A stretch of 64,000 nucleotides of DNA, taken from Apricaphanius iberus (Eukaryota > Chordata > Actinopteri > Cyprinodontiformes > Aphaniidae). A program made the position numbers and the translations under genes. The notes under the pieces are model-generated. The model was given only the letters and a program-made list of their open reading frames with translations, was not told the origin of the DNA and made no database searches. Position 1 is the first letter of the stretch. Every line of letters begins with the position of its first letter. The stretch is taken from NCBI GenBank assembly GCA_028564705.1, contig JAPXFQ010001704.1, positions 682,001-746,000 on the forward strand. The letters run 5' to 3'. Below, in pieces: positions 60,868 to 64,000 of the stretch.

Positions 60868-63800
60868 AATCCCTCTTTCAATCTATTTTCAAATAGATTG
60901 ATAACTCCTCTGTACTCTCCTTCAAGGTTAGTGTTTAAAACCTAAGATCTAAAACCTGTAAAGCATTTTGAGACTGCAAAAAAAATCAAACCCAAGAAAT
61001 TTCATCAGTTTAAAACATGAAGTCTTTCATATGATACCACAACAAGACTTCCAGATTAAAATTCAAAACTCAACCTGTTAAAATACCTTTTTAACCTTAA
61101 CTCCCATTACTCAAAAATGTCAATCTGTTAATTATAAATTCACCCTCTTTTGGCATTATACAAAAAATATTATTGCAAACCTTAATACAACGTTAAAAAA
61201 CAACTGGAAATTAAGAAATCCTGAAAATTAACTGATTAAAAATTCTTTAAGAAACCCTCTTAGGCAGCGTTAACAATCTGCACTTGTGAATAAAAAATAG
61301 TTAAACAACCTGTAAAATGCAAAAAATTATTAAAAAGTCTATTCAGTCTTTTATATATTTTTATCTTCTGTTCTTCTTTCTTCTCTCTCGTGGTTAACCC
61401 CCCAATGGTGGCACCTGGCAGCTGTACAGAGCTGATCAGTGTTCCAGTTTTACTCCCATATATGCAGATAACCACTCTCCCACCGATGTGGAGTGGTCAA
61501 AACCTGCTGTGAAGCTGATTGATGAGTTGTGATCCTCTTCTGTATATCCCTCTTTGAGATGGCAATTTCAATTGCCCATCTCCCTCATATGGCACATAGA
61601 TCACACTGGATGATTAATATCAACACCCAAACAAACTTCTGGGTGAGTTAGGCCCCGGCGCCTGTGGCTTCAGCTTCCGTTTCAGCTTGGTCAAAACCTT
61701 CTTGACCCTCTTTAGGTAGAATCCTGCCGATCCTCGACCAGGTTCGCCGTTGCCGTGGAGCTGCACTTCGTGTGTGTTCCCAGCTGTCATCTGGAACTGG
61801 CTGAACCACTTGGACTCCTCACGCCTTCGTCCCAAAGGGTCGTGGAGCTGTACCTTGGACCCCTTCAGCAGCTGTAGTCAGCCGCCGCACCACTGAGACC
61901 AGAGGAGACTGTGTGCTCCTCACGTGTTGTTGAATCCTGGGGGCATAAGCTTGTAAACATCTAAAAAATGACAGTTTTTGATCCGGTCTTGTGATCACTC
62001 TTGATGATCATCAAAACAATTTAGAGGGCCTTTCGACAATAAGCCCCGACTGTTATGTCATGTTAGCCAATTTTGATCTTAAATTAAGATGCAGAAGTAC
62101 AAGTGAATACCAAAAGAAATCCGCAACCCTGACCGAAGTCATCATGTATGTAATCAATCATCCCCTATCCGCTTAACCCAGACAGATCTAAAAAAAAATT
62201 TTCCATCACAGTACTGACAGTAGGTAAAAATTGTCCTCAAACCTGGCCTCATAAAATTAAATTCGAACTGCAATTTATTAAAAATTGGTCAACCTACTTA
62301 TAATTTTGCATAATCACGTTAAATCCCAAATATGTTTAAAGCCTGCAACCATACATTATCAATTTGCTAAAAATTAAGTCCTAAATTGTGTATTGCCCTG
62401 AACCAATCTGCTACACAGACTTGGTTTGCCTGTCATAGTCATCCCCTTTATATAAGTCACATTTATTTTTGATTAAAAGATTTTGCTTTATATCCGGTGG
62501 GTCATTAAGTTAAAAAGAGTCATAATTTGAAACAAACATTAGCCTAGAATGTTGGTAACTGTATTAAATCTTTGCTATATCATATTCCCCTATTAATAAT
62601 ACTTTGGTCTCATAATATGTTTATTTTTCTCCTTTCTGAGTCCTGAGTACCCCTGCAGAATGTGTCGTCCAATTAGAGATTAGTTTCTGCCAGTTACCTC
62701 AGCCTTCCTTCTTATGTAGCATCCATGTTGATAGAAACAGTATACACCAACGTGACCAAGTATGTCATTTTAATAACATAACAATACAAATGCACCATCT
62801 AAAATGCAAAAACTAAACTATTATCTAACGTTGAAATATAAGGTAAAAGTTAGTTCCCGATTCCTTGTTCTTTCATTGGACATCCACTCCTTTTCAATCT
62901 AATCCAACTGTATTGTGCTGAGAAATTATTTCACCCATCTAATTAAAAAATAATCCCTGGGGAAAGAGCAAATCCATTTTATTTTGGTGCAACACCGTTG
63001 TTATTCCTGAAAACTAAACAAAAACACCTCCCTCATTGATGGATTTAAAAGCAAGAGCAGGCTCAAGAGTTTACTTTTTGTCTACAGTTCAACTGATTAC
63101 TATCCATTTGCTTGTTCACCTAAATTGATTCTTTTATTTACTTATTTTTTTTATCAAGTTTAAGACACTTATGTCTGTTTTACTATGCCTCTTTTTAAAT
63201 GTTATCAATTATTCTATTATCCATTTCAACTTTTTAATTATCTTAAACCGTTAAGCACTTTGATTCATTCTTTCTGTTAGAAATCAAATAAAATTCTGAC
63301 TTACTTTTGATTTAGCTGTTCCATTACAATATATCCTTTCTTAAATTTAGTACATCCCTGTGGATGAAACGTAAAAATAAGGATTTCATTTAAGTAACTG
63401 TCTGTTACAGTTGTGTATTAATAAGGAATGTATCCTTTGGATTCCTTAGGTGTTGAATTTGCTATGTAAATAAAAAAAAAAAAATTTTCTCTCTCACCAG
63501 CCAGCAACCCCATGCTATAGGCCCAGTTCTTCCTTTCACCCAACTTTCCAAATTTTGTTCCCGGTATATGGTGGTGTCTAACCTGGAGATAATTCTGGGG
63601 AAGGCACGGGGGTTTCAGAGTTCAAGCAACCAGGTCCACCTTCGATCAGAAAAACAGAAACTCTTGTGGTTAGTTCAGCAACATTGACATTGAATCAGCA
63701 GCCTTTGATCGTCACTTCTTCAGCAGAAATTGTCCATTTTACACCAGCCAAGTGGATTCACACATATTGTCCTTGAAAGTTCCTTTCAGCATGAGGAAAT

Positions 63801-64000
63801 GTGCTCTTTTTTTGAGGGTGTCCCCTGCTTCACCCCTGAAAATATTCAGTGACTGGTGCCCCCCTGGTTTGGGAGCAGAGCACAAGACAGAAGAACTTCT
63901 GCGCTGGTTGTATAGATTTTTCTTTCTTTGGCAGTTATGGCGGGCGCCTGGCACTATCCGTCATCAGCCCACGCACCCCCTCCCATCTCATCTCCCCAGG
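60868..64000 (-). mobile_element. Probable internal remnant of the same retrovirus-like element
   Basis: By position this is the minus-strand body in front of the 3' LTR. No gag, protease, reverse transcriptase, integrase or envelope motif is recognisable. The most protein-like frame is 71 codons on the minus strand at 61620-61835, rich in Lys and Arg (FYLKRVKKVLTKLKRKLKPQ), with two VQLH motifs about 32 residues apart. A second minus frame lies at 63739-63954. Either the body is heavily decayed, or the region is unrelated DNA beside a lone LTR. No second LTR is reached before the window ends. Confidence 0.35.
61620..61835 (-). other. Short basic open frame, unknown
   Basis: Open for about 15 further codons upstream of the nominal start until a TGA. 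It is higher in GC than its surroundings. Basic C-terminal half; the motif VQLH occurs twice. No family recognised. It may be part of the decayed retroviral body. Confidence 0.25.

Overview
The window reads as non-coding, transposon-rich DNA of a ray-finned (teleost) fish. It is AT-rich, with no bacterial-style gene packing and no intact host gene that I can recognise. The mix of repeats is the usual teleost one: L2-like and RTE-like LINEs, Tc1-like elements with long inverted repeats, hAT-type elements with 8-bp target duplications, TTAA-bounded MITEs, a PIF-Harbinger deletion derivative, tRNA-headed SINEs and LTR elements. Species cannot be named from this.

Layout. 1-3020: minus-strand L2-like LINE cut by the window edge, with a broken ORF1 (coiled coil plus SGNH esterase) and ORF2 (endonuclease, start of reverse transcriptase). 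5582-6193: solo LTR of an endogenous retrovirus-like family; a second LTR of that family lies at 60203-60867, with probable internal sequence running to the right edge. 6755-7610 and 8049-8246: two hAT-type elements with target duplications. 10101-10561 and 13893-14063: Tc1 remnants. 16047-16532: TTAA MITE. 19113-19690: 3' end of an L2 LINE. 20531-21255: solo LTR. 21975-23155: minus-strand RTE LINE interrupted by an L2 3' end. 26229-28175: hAT element also carrying an L2 3' end. 31861-34604: composite region with a PIF-Harbinger element at 33008-33813. 37006-38342: complete but dead Tc1 element. 38919-39613 and 58960-59756: two copies of one TTAA MITE. 40157-41682: hAT element. 46869-47190, 39985-40085 and 52852-53085: SINEs. 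53783-54838: a long-armed foldback element whose arms carry a 42-bp tandem unit made of two quasi-palindromes.

Nothing works together as an operon or pathway. The history is one of layered insertions, and every transposase or reverse-transcriptase frame seen is broken. The stretches between elements look like ordinary intergenic or intronic DNA with microsatellites. Two short stretches (12131-12249 and 28585-28836, both minus) could be host exons or gene fragments, but the support is weak. The least familiar item is the foldback element at 53783-54838. I did not find a convincing new functional system.
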